Assembly (NCBI GenBank): GCA_009859145.1
Contig: VRVR01000018.1
Span: forward strand, 253,688 to 317,687
From: Andalucia godoyi
Lineage: Eukaryota; Discoba; Jakobea; Jakobida; Andaluciidae
DNA length: 64,000 nt
Direction: 5' to 3'
Shown here: in pieces, positions 19,073-28,906 of the stretch
Layout of the letters: every line of letters starts with the position of its first letter
How positions within the stretch are numbered: position 1 is the first letter of the stretch
The notes under the pieces: generated by a model
Databases searched by the model: none
What the model saw: the letters and a program-made list of their open reading frames with translations, nothing else
What the model was told of the DNA's origin: nothing
Made by a program: the position numbers and the translations under genes

Positions 19073-22000
19073 TCACGTACCGCGAAACCAGCGGAAACCC
19101 TGCGATGCCTTTGCAACGCCAGATAGCTCATCGAGTACTTCCTCAATGCTGCACGAGTCACAGTCAAATCCATCATTCATCGAACGTTCAATGTGCGTCT
19201 GGAAGCCGCGGTCTCGCAGCTGCCCGCACTCTTGGATACATTCTTCAAGCACGACCGCGTACGGCTCAACGGCATGTGGGAATGACTGCGAGAAAGACGC
19301 CTGTGTATGAGCAAGGAAGAACCGGCGAGACGGAAGCTGGGAGATGAATCCGAATGCTTTCGGAACATCGAATGAGAGGGAGACGCTCTTTTCATTATCC
19401 GAAGCTGCATTGAAGAGGCCAGATCGCGAGCGAGACGATGCAAACAAGTTGCAGTTTGCAGTTAAGAACTGCGAGCAAAAAGACACCACTTCGGCGACAC
19501 CTGTTTGCAATTCTTCTCGGTTTTTGCAGTACAAACGGGTGTATTTTCGTAAATCTTCGAATCCTTCGGGCGACATCTCGCAGCGAATCTCTTTGGTCAG
19601 GATGTCTAAAGTGATTTTGAACACAGCTGGGGGCCTCACAATCAGCTCTAGCTGCCGATCTAGCATGCGCCCGGAAGAGACAAAGGAGCACTTCCATTCG
19701 TGCTGCGGGGGAAGAGACACAACGGCACACAACACATCCGCTTCAAGAACACAAACCAGCATCCAAGAAGTGTGCCAAGATCGATCGATGATGCGAAACG
19801 TCGCACGAGCAACAGTCGTCGAAGCTTGCGATAGAACAAATCCTTCCTTGTCAGCGACTTGCAGCAAGAAAGACAACTCACGAAGATGCAAGAAAGGGTC
19901 GAATGCAGAGCGCAAGACGGGTTTCGGGGATGCACAGACAAGTCCAGGGAACACAGCCATATTCGACGCAACCCCTTGAACCATATGTTTTGGAACGTCG
20001 AGCCAGGTTAGCTTTCCAAGACGAATGCAGCAAACGGCACGGGAATTCGACCTGATTAGACGAAAAAGATACACAATGTCTTGCCGTAAAGACTGCAGAT
20101 CAACCGATCCAAACATGACTTTGCGAGTAACCATCCCTGGAACATGGTCCTTCCATCGAGCAACAGCAGCATTCGACGGACGCGCCGCTTGCGTTCGCCT
20201 AATGTACTCTGGATGTGTTGTGTCTCTCCTTTTCCGATAATGCGTCGACATTTCTTCGGCATACTTATCAAGCGACGCCGAGTCTTCATTGAGCGAATCC
20301 GAAAACGCATGCACATCGGGCTGTGCTTCTCCGCGCGGGCGCGACGCTCGTACCAAAGTCGGTCCGATATCGACGGCCTTCTCTGCGTTTGGGGTAGTTA
20401 CTTCTGCGAGGCTCTTCACAGAACTACCGTTGAGTTTCCTCAACGACAGAATGCGTCTGGTGTGGTTTCGAAGGAAAAAAGGAGTGCAAGGAGATTGCCA
20501 GACTCTGCTGAGCAGGACAAGATGCTGATCCGGCGATGAGCCCTCGTCGACATCGAGAAACACAGACACATCTCTCCTACTTATCGGAACGTAATGATCA
20601 AAGTAACTTGCCAATGCAAGAACCAGCAAAGTCTCTGCGTGACGACGGGGCGTTGCTCCAGCTGCAGATACTTGGATGTACCATGCAAACTCTTTGGATG
20701 CCGAGGAATCGCTTGCAAACGCGCTTCCAAGAGATCTGGCAACACCGTAGGTGATGCTTGGCGACGCTGACTGTCCAAACAGCGAGCGACAAGCATCTTT
20801 TGGAGTTGTGCGCCCGCCATTTGTATTCTTGGGAGGCTGTCCGTTCCGTGCTCGGGCTGCCATTGCACGATCGAAGTAGGAGTCGCACGGCACAGAAGAT
20901 GGCGAAGATGACAAAGACGACGAGGAAGACAAACCTGATTGGCTCTCGCTCCGCTCGGGGGTCGGCGCCGCCATCTTTGCAGCTTCGACACGTTTTCTAA
21001 TCACTTTCAGCAACACTTGAGCATAGGTCATGATATCCCGAATTACGGCAGAAGTGGACTTGGGACCATCTGCAGACAATCGGTCAGGTTGCGCCATTAA
21101 GGACCTCGATTCTCGTCTTTCCGCGGAAGCGGAAGCTGTGGTCGTGGTCGTGGCTGTGGTTGCAGTTGTTGCGTGCCTCGGTTCTGGATCACTCACAAGC
21201 AGCGCAAATTCTTGCGGAACAGGGGAGAGGAAAGAGGATTTCAACGTTCTCGCCTCCAGCACTTCTCTGCAAATTTCCTGCTTGGACTTCATGTGATCCA
21301 TCCAAAATTCTAAAGATGCGGGTCGGGGACACGGTTCAAGCGAGGACGACGAAACGCTGATGAGCGACGCCACAAAGAAAGATGTCACATCGATCGCTGG
21401 GAATTGAAGAGGCAGCGGGCGCGAGCTGACCGACGGCTCCACTAATTTCATAAATGTCATGAAGACGGATAGCTTTTCGTCTCTCGAAGAGGAAGATCCG
21501 AAGAACGTTCGCTGACCATCCACATTCATCGTCAGCTTGCAATTGTCAAATGTGACCATACCGGAAGCACGGGGTCCAGAGCCATAGTTTGGAAACGACC
21601 GCTCAAACGAGGAGCGGAACGCCGGAACATCTGCGAAAAGCCCAAAAGCAATGCCGAAGCGTACTAAATCTTGCAGAGTCTCCACTTGATTCTTACGGGC
21701 AGGGCCATTGACGAGAGCAGTGATGGAAGACATCGCGGTTTCCGCAAGGACTTCTGCAATTATGAGCCGTTCGAAGCAGTCAACAGAGAATTGGACATCA
21801 AACACATGGTTGTATACAAACTTCAATTCAAAAGAACGAGACAGATTCGCAGAGATGTACTTCCATAACAACGAGCATGCAACTCTGAATGTCGAAACAT
21901 CAGACAACGTTTTCAACAATACTTTCAGATCAGCAGCGATAGAAGCTCCCTCCCCAAAACCAACGTGATCTAAGCATGAGCGAATATTGTCCAAAAGCCA

Positions 22001-23557
22001 ATCATTCCCGAATGTCATGCCTCGCTGCACCGAATAGAACTCAAGGGCATCATACGCAGCATGAGTGTCCAGGATGAAGTTCGTGGCACGACCCGAGTCC
22101 CGTGATTGAGGACTGTTATGATGTCCGGTCATGAAGTTCAGATGCGATGAGACAGCCGCATCGCTCCCAAAAGGATATACACCGGAACTCGAAGAGCCGC
22201 CAGCAGAACCCGGACTCGGCGTGGATGCACCAGATGCCGCCGCCGACACCGCCGACGAAGATCCAGAAGCCGCAGCAGACGCATAGCCAGACATGTCCGA
22301 CAGCGCTAACAATACAAAGGAGGATCGCAAAGCAACTTCGTGAAATGCAAATCCTCGGGCCAGGATGCTTTCGAGGAGTGCCCAAGGCAGGAAAGAGGTC
22401 AGCGATCCACTGAATCCAAACGAGTGACCCAGCTGTGCAAATCGAAACCACCGGTCCACGGAGGGAACATAACGCAAAGAAAGAGTCCGATCCCCGGACA
22501 ACGTTGCGGCCCATTTCCAAATACTGCCGTTCTCGTACTCGACAGAAAACTCTGAAACGCCTGGTTCCCAAAAGATCTTGCGAACGGGACTGGAGCAACC
22601 AAACGCCGAAGAAAAGCAATGCGCATTATGCAGATTATAAAGACGAGCTACACCGTCCGAATGACCTAAAGCGAGAATCCTCGCATTTTCGAAAATGATG
22701 AACGCGCAACATGTCACAAACGGAACATTATGTCCTCTTGGCGGAAACGACATAACCGGTGAAATGTGGCTTCCTTTGTCTTTTGCAGAAATTGAAAACA
22801 AATAAGCACCCTCTCCAAACAAGATAAACGACATCTGGTCACGATCAGCAGGCTGAGCAATTGTCGTTTGGGGAAGCAAGCCATTCAGAACGTTGCATTC
22901 CGATATTCCACAGACGTTTTTCACATTTTCACAGATGCGTTCCGAGACTGTTGCACCACCGCAAAGGATAGAAACACACAAGTATCGCTGTCGAAATCCG
23001 AGAAAGAGCGCAACCTTTCTCGAAGGACAAGAGCAAACACCAAGAACCCTGAGGGGGTCTTTGGACTTTTGGTCTGCAACTGCGAGTGTTTCGCTGCCAA
23101 AGCTCGCTGCTAGTCTCCCTCTGTGTGCATGCGCATGATTATCCAATGCAGCCCAGCCGTTGTGAAATGCAGACTGGAAATCCGTTTGGAACCCAAGGAC
23201 ACACTTCACGAAACCACGAAGGTAGACTCCAGTCCACAGCTCGAAAAACACCTGAAAGTAAAACGCATCTCGATCTGGAGCAGGCAGCTGTTCCACAGAG
23301 ATCTGGAATTCCCGAAATATGAGATACCTCCAGAGACCATCTAGATGATGTACGAAGATGTGCTCTTTGCACACGTATCTGAAGTTAAAGATCGTGGATA
23401 CATTGCAAAACGCAAACATCCGACCAAGACAACTTGGAGGGAGTCGCAAGAAAACGCCATTGTCAAACGCACCACCTTCACAACCACCACCAATACTGCT
23501 ACTGCTACTGCTACTGCTACTCCTGCTCATTGGCAAAGAAGACGTATTCAAATTCAT
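19073..23557 (-). CDS. Large F-box-like protein with WD40-like segment
   Basis: A 1494-residue protein from the first in-frame ATG (23555-23557); the frame is open upstream only to TTG. After a poly-Ser/Gly leader, residues about 36-85 (LPPSCLGRMFAFCNVST, FRYVCKEHIF, LDGLWRYL) fit an F-box, which would link it to Skp1/cullin ubiquitin ligases. Residues 150-390 are beta-rich with an ALGHSDGVARLYNL stretch typical of a WD40 blade. The remaining 1100 residues mix helical regions and Ser/Thr-rich linkers and end in a Cys-containing segment (DCDSCSIEEVLDELSG). I find no HECT, BEACH or RING signature. F-box call moderate; the rest unrecognised. Confidence 0.6.
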   Translation of the reverse strand: MNLNTSSLPMSRSSSSSSSSSIGGGCEGGAFDNGVFLRLPPSCLGRMFAFCNVSTIFNFRYVCKEHIFVHHLDGLWRYLIFREFQISVEQLPAPDRDAFYFQVFFELWTGVYLRGFVKCVLGFQTDFQSAFHNGWAALDNHAHAHRGRLAASFGSETLAVADQKSKDPLRVLGVCSCPSRKVALFLGFRQRYLCVSILCGGATVSERICENVKNVCGISECNVLNGLLPQTTIAQPADRDQMSFILFGEGAYLFSISAKDKGSHISPVMSFPPRGHNVPFVTCCAFIIFENARILALGHSDGVARLYNLHNAHCFSSAFGCSSPVRKIFWEPGVSEFSVEYENGSIWKWAATLSGDRTLSLRYVPSVDRWFRFAQLGHSFGFSGSLTSFLPWALLESILARGFAFHEVALRSSFVLLALSDMSGYASAAASGSSSAVSAAASGASTPSPGSAGGSSSSGVYPFGSDAAVSSHLNFMTGHHNSPQSRDSGRATNFILDTHAAYDALEFYSVQRGMTFGNDWLLDNIRSCLDHVGFGEGASIAADLKVLLKTLSDVSTFRVACSLLWKYISANLSRSFELKFVYNHVFDVQFSVDCFERLIIAEVLAETAMSSITALVNGPARKNQVETLQDLVRFGIAFGLFADVPAFRSSFERSFPNYGSGPRASGMVTFDNCKLTMNVDGQRTFFGSSSSRDEKLSVFMTFMKLVEPSVSSRPLPLQFPAIDVTSFFVASLISVSSSSLEPCPRPASLEFWMDHMKSKQEICREVLEARTLKSSFLSPVPQEFALLVSDPEPRHATTATTATTTTTASASAERRESRSLMAQPDRLSADGPKSTSAVIRDIMTYAQVLLKVIRKRVEAAKMAAPTPERSESQSGLSSSSSLSSSPSSVPCDSYFDRAMAARARNGQPPKNTNGGRTTPKDACRSLFGQSASPSITYGVARSLGSAFASDSSASKEFAWYIQVSAAGATPRRHAETLLVLALASYFDHYVPISRRDVSVFLDVDEGSSPDQHLVLLSRVWQSPCTPFFLRNHTRRILSLRKLNGSSVKSLAEVTTPNAEKAVDIGPTLVRASRPRGEAQPDVHAFSDSLNEDSASLDKYAEEMSTHYRKRRDTTHPEYIRRTQAARPSNAAVARWKDHVPGMVTRKVMFGSVDLQSLRQDIVYLFRLIRSNSRAVCCIRLGKLTWLDVPKHMVQGVASNMAVFPGLVCASPKPVLRSAFDPFLHLRELSFLLQVADKEGFVLSQASTTVARATFRIIDRSWHTSWMLVCVLEADVLCAVVSLPPQHEWKCSFVSSGRMLDRQLELIVRPPAVFKITLDILTKEIRCEMSPEGFEDLRKYTRLYCKNREELQTGVAEVVSFCSQFLTANCNLFASSRSRSGLFNAASDNEKSVSLSFDVPKAFGFISQLPSRRFFLAHTQASFSQSFPHAVEPYAVVLEECIQECGQLRDRGFQTHIERSMNDGFDCDSCSIEEVLDELSGVAKASQGFRWFRGT

Positions 23558-23885
23558 GTGGTAGTCATCGCTCAGCTCTGAATGCTCAATTGTAAGCAGA
23601 CAGCACAAGAAATAAGAAGCAAAAATACATATGTGTACATTTGTACAGTATCAAAACAAAACCAAAAAATTTAATGGATCTTCTTTGGTTTTGTATGGGT
23701 TTCCAGCGTCTACAACAGGCTGCTGAGCTGGTGGTGATCCGGCGGGAAAACAAAAATTTGTTTCCGCAGAGCTTGCAAAGCTTCTCTCTCTCGGCTTAAG
23801 GAGCGTTGTTTGCTCAGGAGATTTTTATTGACCAATTAAAATCAAAAAAATATAGTGATCGTTTGTTTGCTGTTCAAACTGAAAG
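23558..23885. promoter_or_regulatory. Divergent promoter region
   Basis: Shared 5' region of the F-box-like gene and the seven-TM gene, AT-rich near the middle. No specific element identified. Confidence 0.4.
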
Positions 23886-25112
23886 ATGAATATGAAGGAA
23901 CCTTTGCTAGTGTCGGGTTCGTCGACTGCGCTTGACGGTGAAGCGCCGGTTTTCCGAGCTGGGGCTTCGATGTTGGAGATGCTGATGCGTTTTGGAGCGC
24001 TTTCTCCGATGGCGCCGGCAAACATGCCCTTGTCATACTGCTATCTGACGCTGTTCCTGTGCGTTCATTCCATTGTGCTGGTGTGTTCTGTTGTTGCATT
24101 GTTTGGCGGAACATCAGACTTTGGAGTGGCCGCAGGATACTTTTTGTGGGCTGCGTTTGTAGCCATTCAGCTGTTCTGCACGTTCTTCACCATGAAGAAA
24201 CACGGAGGAAGACTCCGCAGCTTCTACGCGGGTATGTGCTCCACTTCAGAAGATGCACGGCTCCTGGAGTGCGACATCCGTTCCTTGTTGATTGTCCTTC
24301 TATTCGCCTGGACCATCAACGTTGTCTCTTTCGGAGTGATTGTCTTTTCCGGGTTGGATTTTCCGTTTGTCACCGACATGGCGTTTGGAAATGTCCTTTG
24401 GCTCAGGATCTTGCTCTGGATCTGCGTGATGCCCGTTTCGCTTTCGTGGCTGCTTCCTTGCGTGTTGCTCGCCAGCATATTTCGTGGCGTGGAACGTAAG
24501 CTGTCTCAGATTTCCGCCGAAGTGGAAAAACACTGCCAGTGCACAGATGCAAACTTGCCGTTTCCATTGCTTCCTCACAGCATCGACGGCTCTCAGTGCA
24601 GCGACGATGGAGATTTATTGCTGCGGGTCGTGCAGCAACTGGATGGCTATGTGTCGTTTGTGCAGTATTTCAACAAGAAGACGGTTCACGTGCTGGCGGT
24701 CTCGATTCTTTTCAATGCTGGAGTCGGGGTCTTTGAGGCAGCAGTGCTGATCCGTCTGGTAGGGGAGTCGGCGACAAACACTCACTCTCGAAACGTGCTG
24801 TTCATGGTTCTGTTCTGGTTTCTCTGTTCGCTAGTGTATCTGCTTGTGATCTTGTGGTTTGGTGCCTCGGTCAACACCCGCGCAACGTATCTTGTGCAGT
24901 ACATCCTTGATTCTCCAGCTTTCTCTCGCAGGAATTCCACTGCAGAATTTCTCGAAACGTCACACACGGTGGACGCCATTCTGAAGAGACATGCAGCCAA
25001 TCGACATGCGTTCACTGCCTCTGGTCTTCCTCTGACTCGATCGCTTTTATTCCGTGTTTTTTCCATCTCGATAACATTCATCTTGTTTCTCGCCAATTTG
25101 CGGTTTTTCTAG
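23886..25112 (+). CDS. Seven-TM protein resembling gustatory-receptor-like (GRL) family
   Basis: A 408-residue membrane protein with a 47-residue cytosol-like N-terminus and seven hydrophobic helices starting near residues 50, 80, 135, 175, 270, 305 and 385. A soluble loop of about 60 residues separates TM4 and TM5. The arrangement (long loop before TM5, very short C-terminus right after TM7) and the last segment NRHAFTASGLPLTRSLLFRV with its Thr/Ser-rich TM7 match the topology and C-terminal signature of insect Gr/Or proteins and their protist homologues, which are ligand-gated ion channels with inverted topology. Sequence identity is too low to be certain from inspection; it could be another seven-TM family. 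ATG at 23886. Confidence 0.55.
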   Translation: MNMKEPLLVSGSSTALDGEAPVFRAGASMLEMLMRFGALSPMAPANMPLSYCYLTLFLCVHSIVLVCSVVALFGGTSDFGVAAGYFLWAAFVAIQLFCTFFTMKKHGGRLRSFYAGMCSTSEDARLLECDIRSLLIVLLFAWTINVVSFGVIVFSGLDFPFVTDMAFGNVLWLRILLWICVMPVSLSWLLPCVLLASIFRGVERKLSQISAEVEKHCQCTDANLPFPLLPHSIDGSQCSDDGDLLLRVVQQLDGYVSFVQYFNKKTVHVLAVSILFNAGVGVFEAAVLIRLVGESATNTHSRNVLFMVLFWFLCSLVYLLVILWFGASVNTRATYLVQYILDSPAFSRRNSTAEFLETSHTVDAILKRHAANRHAFTASGLPLTRSLLFRVFSISITFILFLANLRFF

Positions 25113-26315
25113 ACCTTCCCCTCCTCTTCCATCACCACCACACACCATCTTTTTCTCTTTTTCTAATTTATGAATACCATCAATAGTCTTGTTGCCCATT
25201 TCCGCACAGCAGGTTATAAAATTGATTATTGCTTTTTAAAAAATCGTCATTCACGTCCGCACTCCACAGTAAATCTTGCTTGTATGGCCGCGTGCGTCGT
25301 TAAATTTAAAAAAAATTAAACACACTAAATAAATCTTCAAAAAAGATCGTTGTGTTTTCCAGACAAGAGATTGTCGATCTGCTCGCCGAAGCATGAATCA
25401 TTATTGATCATCATCGGCTGAGCTGTCACCAAAGACAGATCCAATTTGGGGCGATCACTAACGCTACATCAAAGGATCGTCGCAACCAACATATTCCCCA
25501 ATTGATTCAACATTCTAAAATGAACGTTGGAGAAAACAGAATATCGTCGGCGATATTACACATCGAATGCGAAAATTCTCTGACGACGCAATTGCCTCTG
25601 CTCCTTCTTGTTCTCTGACTTGAAAGCACGCATCCCGAACGCAATTGATCGCATCTTTGCGATTAAAAATATCTTGTTCTTCGCCTCCGACCAGAGAGGA
25701 TCAACGGGTTTCGAGGATCAACGGGTTTCTTGGTTCTCGGCATCTTCGGACATGGCCAGTTTGAGTTTTCTGGGAAGATCCCTCTTTGGAGTCATGAGAT
25801 GTTCTGTCTCTGATGCGGTCCTGCTTGAGGGATCGATTACGAAAAACCAAACAAATCAGAAAATAATGGAAAGAAGAAGAAAAAGTGAAGAATGAAATGA
25901 AATTCTCGACTTGACTACGGTAAGACAATCGGATTCCCGTAGTCAGGCAAGTCTTTTCGCTCTTGGCGCGTCATTCCTGTCATCCCCACTCTGACAGCTG
26001 ACATAACAGCTCAAAAAAAAGCCGACAAAACGCAATTCAAATCCTGTGTCTCCGTTTTCGCAGTCCACAGTTCTCACTCACTCACTTGACTCTGTTTCTC
26101 AAATGTTTTCTTCTTCTCTTCCTCTTCTTTTCGATTTAGTTTCTCCCTTCTTTGTCTTCTTTCTCCCCCCCACCTCTCCTTCTTCTTAGTGGTCGCTCAC
26201 GCTGTCAAACGCCAGAATTTCTGCCCCGCTTTGCTGTGAATCCTTTTTTGGTGTTATAGATTGCTGAATACGGAAGGAAACAGCAGAAGAAAAATAAGAA
26301 GAAGAAGAAGAGGAA
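25113..26315. other. 1.2-kb intergenic region with tandem 17-mer and a strong hairpin
   Basis: No convincing ORF. It contains two contiguous copies of GAGGATCAACGGGTTTC (25696-25712, 25713-25729) and a hairpin at 25908-25953 (GACTTGACTACGG with CCGTAGT plus CAAGTC, 4-base bulge) followed by TTTT. The last 200 bases are the pyrimidine-rich leader of the RanBP1 gene. It may hold a non-coding RNA. Confidence 0.4.
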
Positions 26316-26966
26316 ATGTCTGACGCATCAAAGACTGTGCAAAGTCCCTCCACAACAGAACCGACGACGACGACGTCGAACAGCACGAGCAGCAGTAGTA
26401 GTGCTGGTAACAACGGTAGCGCGCCTGCGTTTAAGCCGTTTGTGTTTTCGTTCAGCACTCCGGCATCGTTTTCGAATGCCGTGCCGGTTGCGAAGGCGGA
26501 CGAGGAAGAGGATGGAGGAGACGAGGATGTTGAGGCGGAGGCTGCGATTGAGTTTGCACCGCAGATTGCAGTTTCCGACCGTGTGGAGGCGAATTTGAAC
26601 GAGGAACACGAGGAAGAGCTGCTGAAGGACAAGGCGAAGCTCTTTCGCTGGGACAAGCCAAGCGGTCAGTGGAAGGAACGCGGGTCGGGTGATGTCAAGA
26701 TCCTCAAGCACAAGGAGTCCCACAAGGTCCGCATTCTGATGCGCAGAGATCAGACGCTCAAGATCTGTGCAAACCACTACATCACCAAGAACATGAAGCT
26801 TCAGGAGAACAAGGGCTCTGATAAAGCGTGGTCGTATGCCGTCACGGCCGACTTTTCCGAGGAAGTCCCCAGCAAGGAACTCTTCTGCATCAAGCTCAAG
26901 TCCAAGGAGTCTGCCGCACAGTGGAAGCAAGTCTTTGACAAGGCCGCTGCCGACTCTTCCGAGTAA
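26316..26966 (+). CDS. Ran-binding protein 1 (RanBD domain)
   Basis: A 216-residue protein. After a Ser/Thr-rich and acidic N-terminus, residues about 90-210 form a complete Ran-binding domain: KAKLFRWDKPSGQWKERGSG, VKILKHKESHKVRILMRRDQ, TLKICANHYI and the final amphipathic helix with AAQWKQVFDKA. RanBP1 binds Ran-GTP in the cytoplasm and stimulates RanGAP, releasing export complexes. Length and domain match the family. ATG at 26316 follows a purine-rich leader. It converges on the PITP gene across a 311-base T-rich 3' region. Confidence 0.95.
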   Translation: MSDASKTVQSPSTTEPTTTTSNSTSSSSSAGNNGSAPAFKPFVFSFSTPASFSNAVPVAKADEEEDGGDEDVEAEAAIEFAPQIAVSDRVEANLNEEHEEELLKDKAKLFRWDKPSGQWKERGSGDVKILKHKESHKVRILMRRDQTLKICANHYITKNMKLQENKGSDKAWSYAVTADFSEEVPSKELFCIKLKSKESAAQWKQVFDKAAADSSE

Positions 26967-27277
26967 ATATCCATCAACACCCGTGAATCAGAAGGAAACC
27001 GAAAAAGAAGAAATGAACAAAACTATCTCTCAAATACAAGAGCACATCATCGAAATCTTTTTCATGTTTTTTAAATGTTGCATATATTTTGGACTGTTTT
27101 CTTTTTTTCTGCATGTAATTTTATTGCTTGATTCACCGATTTCAGTTTCTCCTACTTTTCTTCTTGTTTTTTTCCCCCCCTTTCTCTTTTCCTTCTTCTT
27201 CTTTGCAGCAGCAGAAGCCTGGTGCTGTTACCATTCAGGGTGGGACTGCAAGACAACTCCAGCAAGACGGCTTCTTG

Positions 27278-28114
27278 TTACGCATGCTTTTCAGAGTGAG
27301 CGGCATCCTGGTGCGAGTCGTCGTCCTTCTTCTCCTCGAGTGCGTCGAGCTGTCTCTTTGTTTCCTCTTCCATGCGTCGGATATCGACCATTGTGAGACC
27401 GTGCCACTCGTCGATCCAAGTAAAAACCTGTTTGTGGAACTTGAGAAAGACGCCGCGCTGTGACGTGACGATGTTATGTTCGACCTTGGACTGAAGCCCC
27501 CACTGCTTGAACTCTGCAACGACGAGCTTGTATGCCGTCATGATGGGAGTCTTTTCGGTCTGTTGCTGCCACCCCTTCTCCAGTGGACCACGCCCAGTCT
27601 TTGTTGATTTGAACAAGGCAGGATCTTCCTCTGCCTTGTAGTCCTTCTTTTCTGGCAGCGGGTCCAGTGCAATGTCAATGAAGTCGACTTCTCGCATCGC
27701 AAGCATCTCGTCCGACAGCTTGTGGACATTCTCTTGCGACCCTGCGTCCTGCACATGCAGTGTCTGCACAAGAATCGAAAGCTTCTTTGCAAAGTACTCG
27801 CATGTCAGAACAGTCTTGCAGAACGGATACGCATTCCATGCGTCTTCCTGCAGCTTCAGCATCGATTTCGGTGCAATTGCCCTGATCCATCCAGGAACTC
27901 GATTCCCAATATGATAGATCTTGTGCGTATACTGCCCTTTCTCCACACTCCCATCCTCAAGTGTCTTCTCATAAGGCTCGTTCTTCAAAATCTCAACTCC
28001 GTCTCCCTTTGCAGACGTTTCTTGTCGAGACGACTTTGCAACTGAATAAAGCTGTCCAATCTGGTACTCTTCCACCGTCAGCGGCAACACAACCCGGTAC
28101 TCTTTCACTCTCAT
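27278..28114 (-). CDS. Class I phosphatidylinositol transfer protein (PITP)
   Basis: A 278-residue single-domain START-like lipid carrier. It begins with the classic VKEYRVVLPLTVEEYQIGQL, continues with GQYTHKIYHIGNRVPGWIRA, the conserved WNAYPFCKTVLTCEY, and ends with WGLQSKVEHNIV and FTWIDEWHGLTMVDIRRMEE. These are the PITP-alpha/beta blocks that line the lipid cavity and form the lid. It exchanges PI and PC between membranes in the cytosol and supports phosphoinositide signalling, which fits the presence of an IP3R-type channel nearby in the window. ATG at 28112-28114. Confidence 0.95.
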   Translation of the reverse strand: MRVKEYRVVLPLTVEEYQIGQLYSVAKSSRQETSAKGDGVEILKNEPYEKTLEDGSVEKGQYTHKIYHIGNRVPGWIRAIAPKSMLKLQEDAWNAYPFCKTVLTCEYFAKKLSILVQTLHVQDAGSQENVHKLSDEMLAMREVDFIDIALDPLPEKKDYKAEEDPALFKSTKTGRGPLEKGWQQQTEKTPIMTAYKLVVAEFKQWGLQSKVEHNIVTSQRGVFLKFHKQVFTWIDEWHGLTMVDIRRMEEETKRQLDALEEKKDDDSHQDAAHSEKHA

Positions 28115-28906
28115 TCTCTTTATACAAATCCAGCAATTACCAAACGTCTTATTTCAGAAAAAAGAAACAAAAGAACCAACAATCAATCCTTCTCTTTCCC
28201 AACAACGTAACTAAAGCCAGGCCCACAAAAATTCCAACAACAAAAAAATATTTAAAAACTAAATATTAATATTAATATTTAAAAAAGAAAAAAAGAAAAA
28301 GAAGAAGCGGGGAGGAAACAACACTATCTCTTCTTTCTATTTCAAAAACAAAACAAAACAAAACAAAACAAAACAAAACAAAACACGACACGTAGAAAAA
28401 GAACGAATCTCGCTGTTCAGTTTAGTAATTGGGAACAAATAATAAGAATAATCTGGAAATTATATAATAATCTAGTTATAAAAATGAGAAGAGGGAACAA
28501 AACTATGCAGGAAAAAGCAAGGACTGGCGACGACCTCTATTGAAGAGGGTGACAGGATCGCGCCCAAGGAAGGATCGAGCAACCGAGGGGAAAATTGACT
28601 TCGAGATAGCACGCTAGACACTGCACGATACACAAAGCTTTATTATTATTATTATTGTGTCGTGAATGCAGTTTGAGTACCTTCACTTGATGCAAGGGTG
28701 CTTGTTTTATTCTCCTGGTATTCATACACACAAAAGGGTGCCACATGCTGACTCTCCCAACAACAATCTAATGAGAGACTGAGAGACCCGAGCTGGTGAT
28801 TTGATTAAGAACAAGGAAGCAGGTGTAGGTAGACAACGCGGAATTTTTCACAGAAGAGGATAAGGGGACCAAAAAAAAAAAGAAAAAGAAAAAAGAAAAG
28901 AAAGGG
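28115..28906. other. AT-rich divergent intergenic region
   Basis: About 790 bases with an AAAAC tandem repeat (about 28345-28384), an ATT repeat near 28640 and a purine tract before the pantothenate kinase start. No gene recognised. Confidence 0.5.

Noticed and set aside
19073-23557. BEACH or HECT domain in the large F-box-like protein
   Set aside because: Neither the BEACH core nor the HECT catalytic Cys context could be found on reading the C-terminal half.
28520-28650. AGCTTTGTGTATCGTGCAGT on the minus strand, resembling the U4 snRNA start
   Set aside because: Downstream sequence lacks the U4 5' stem-loop, the U6-pairing region and a Sm site.
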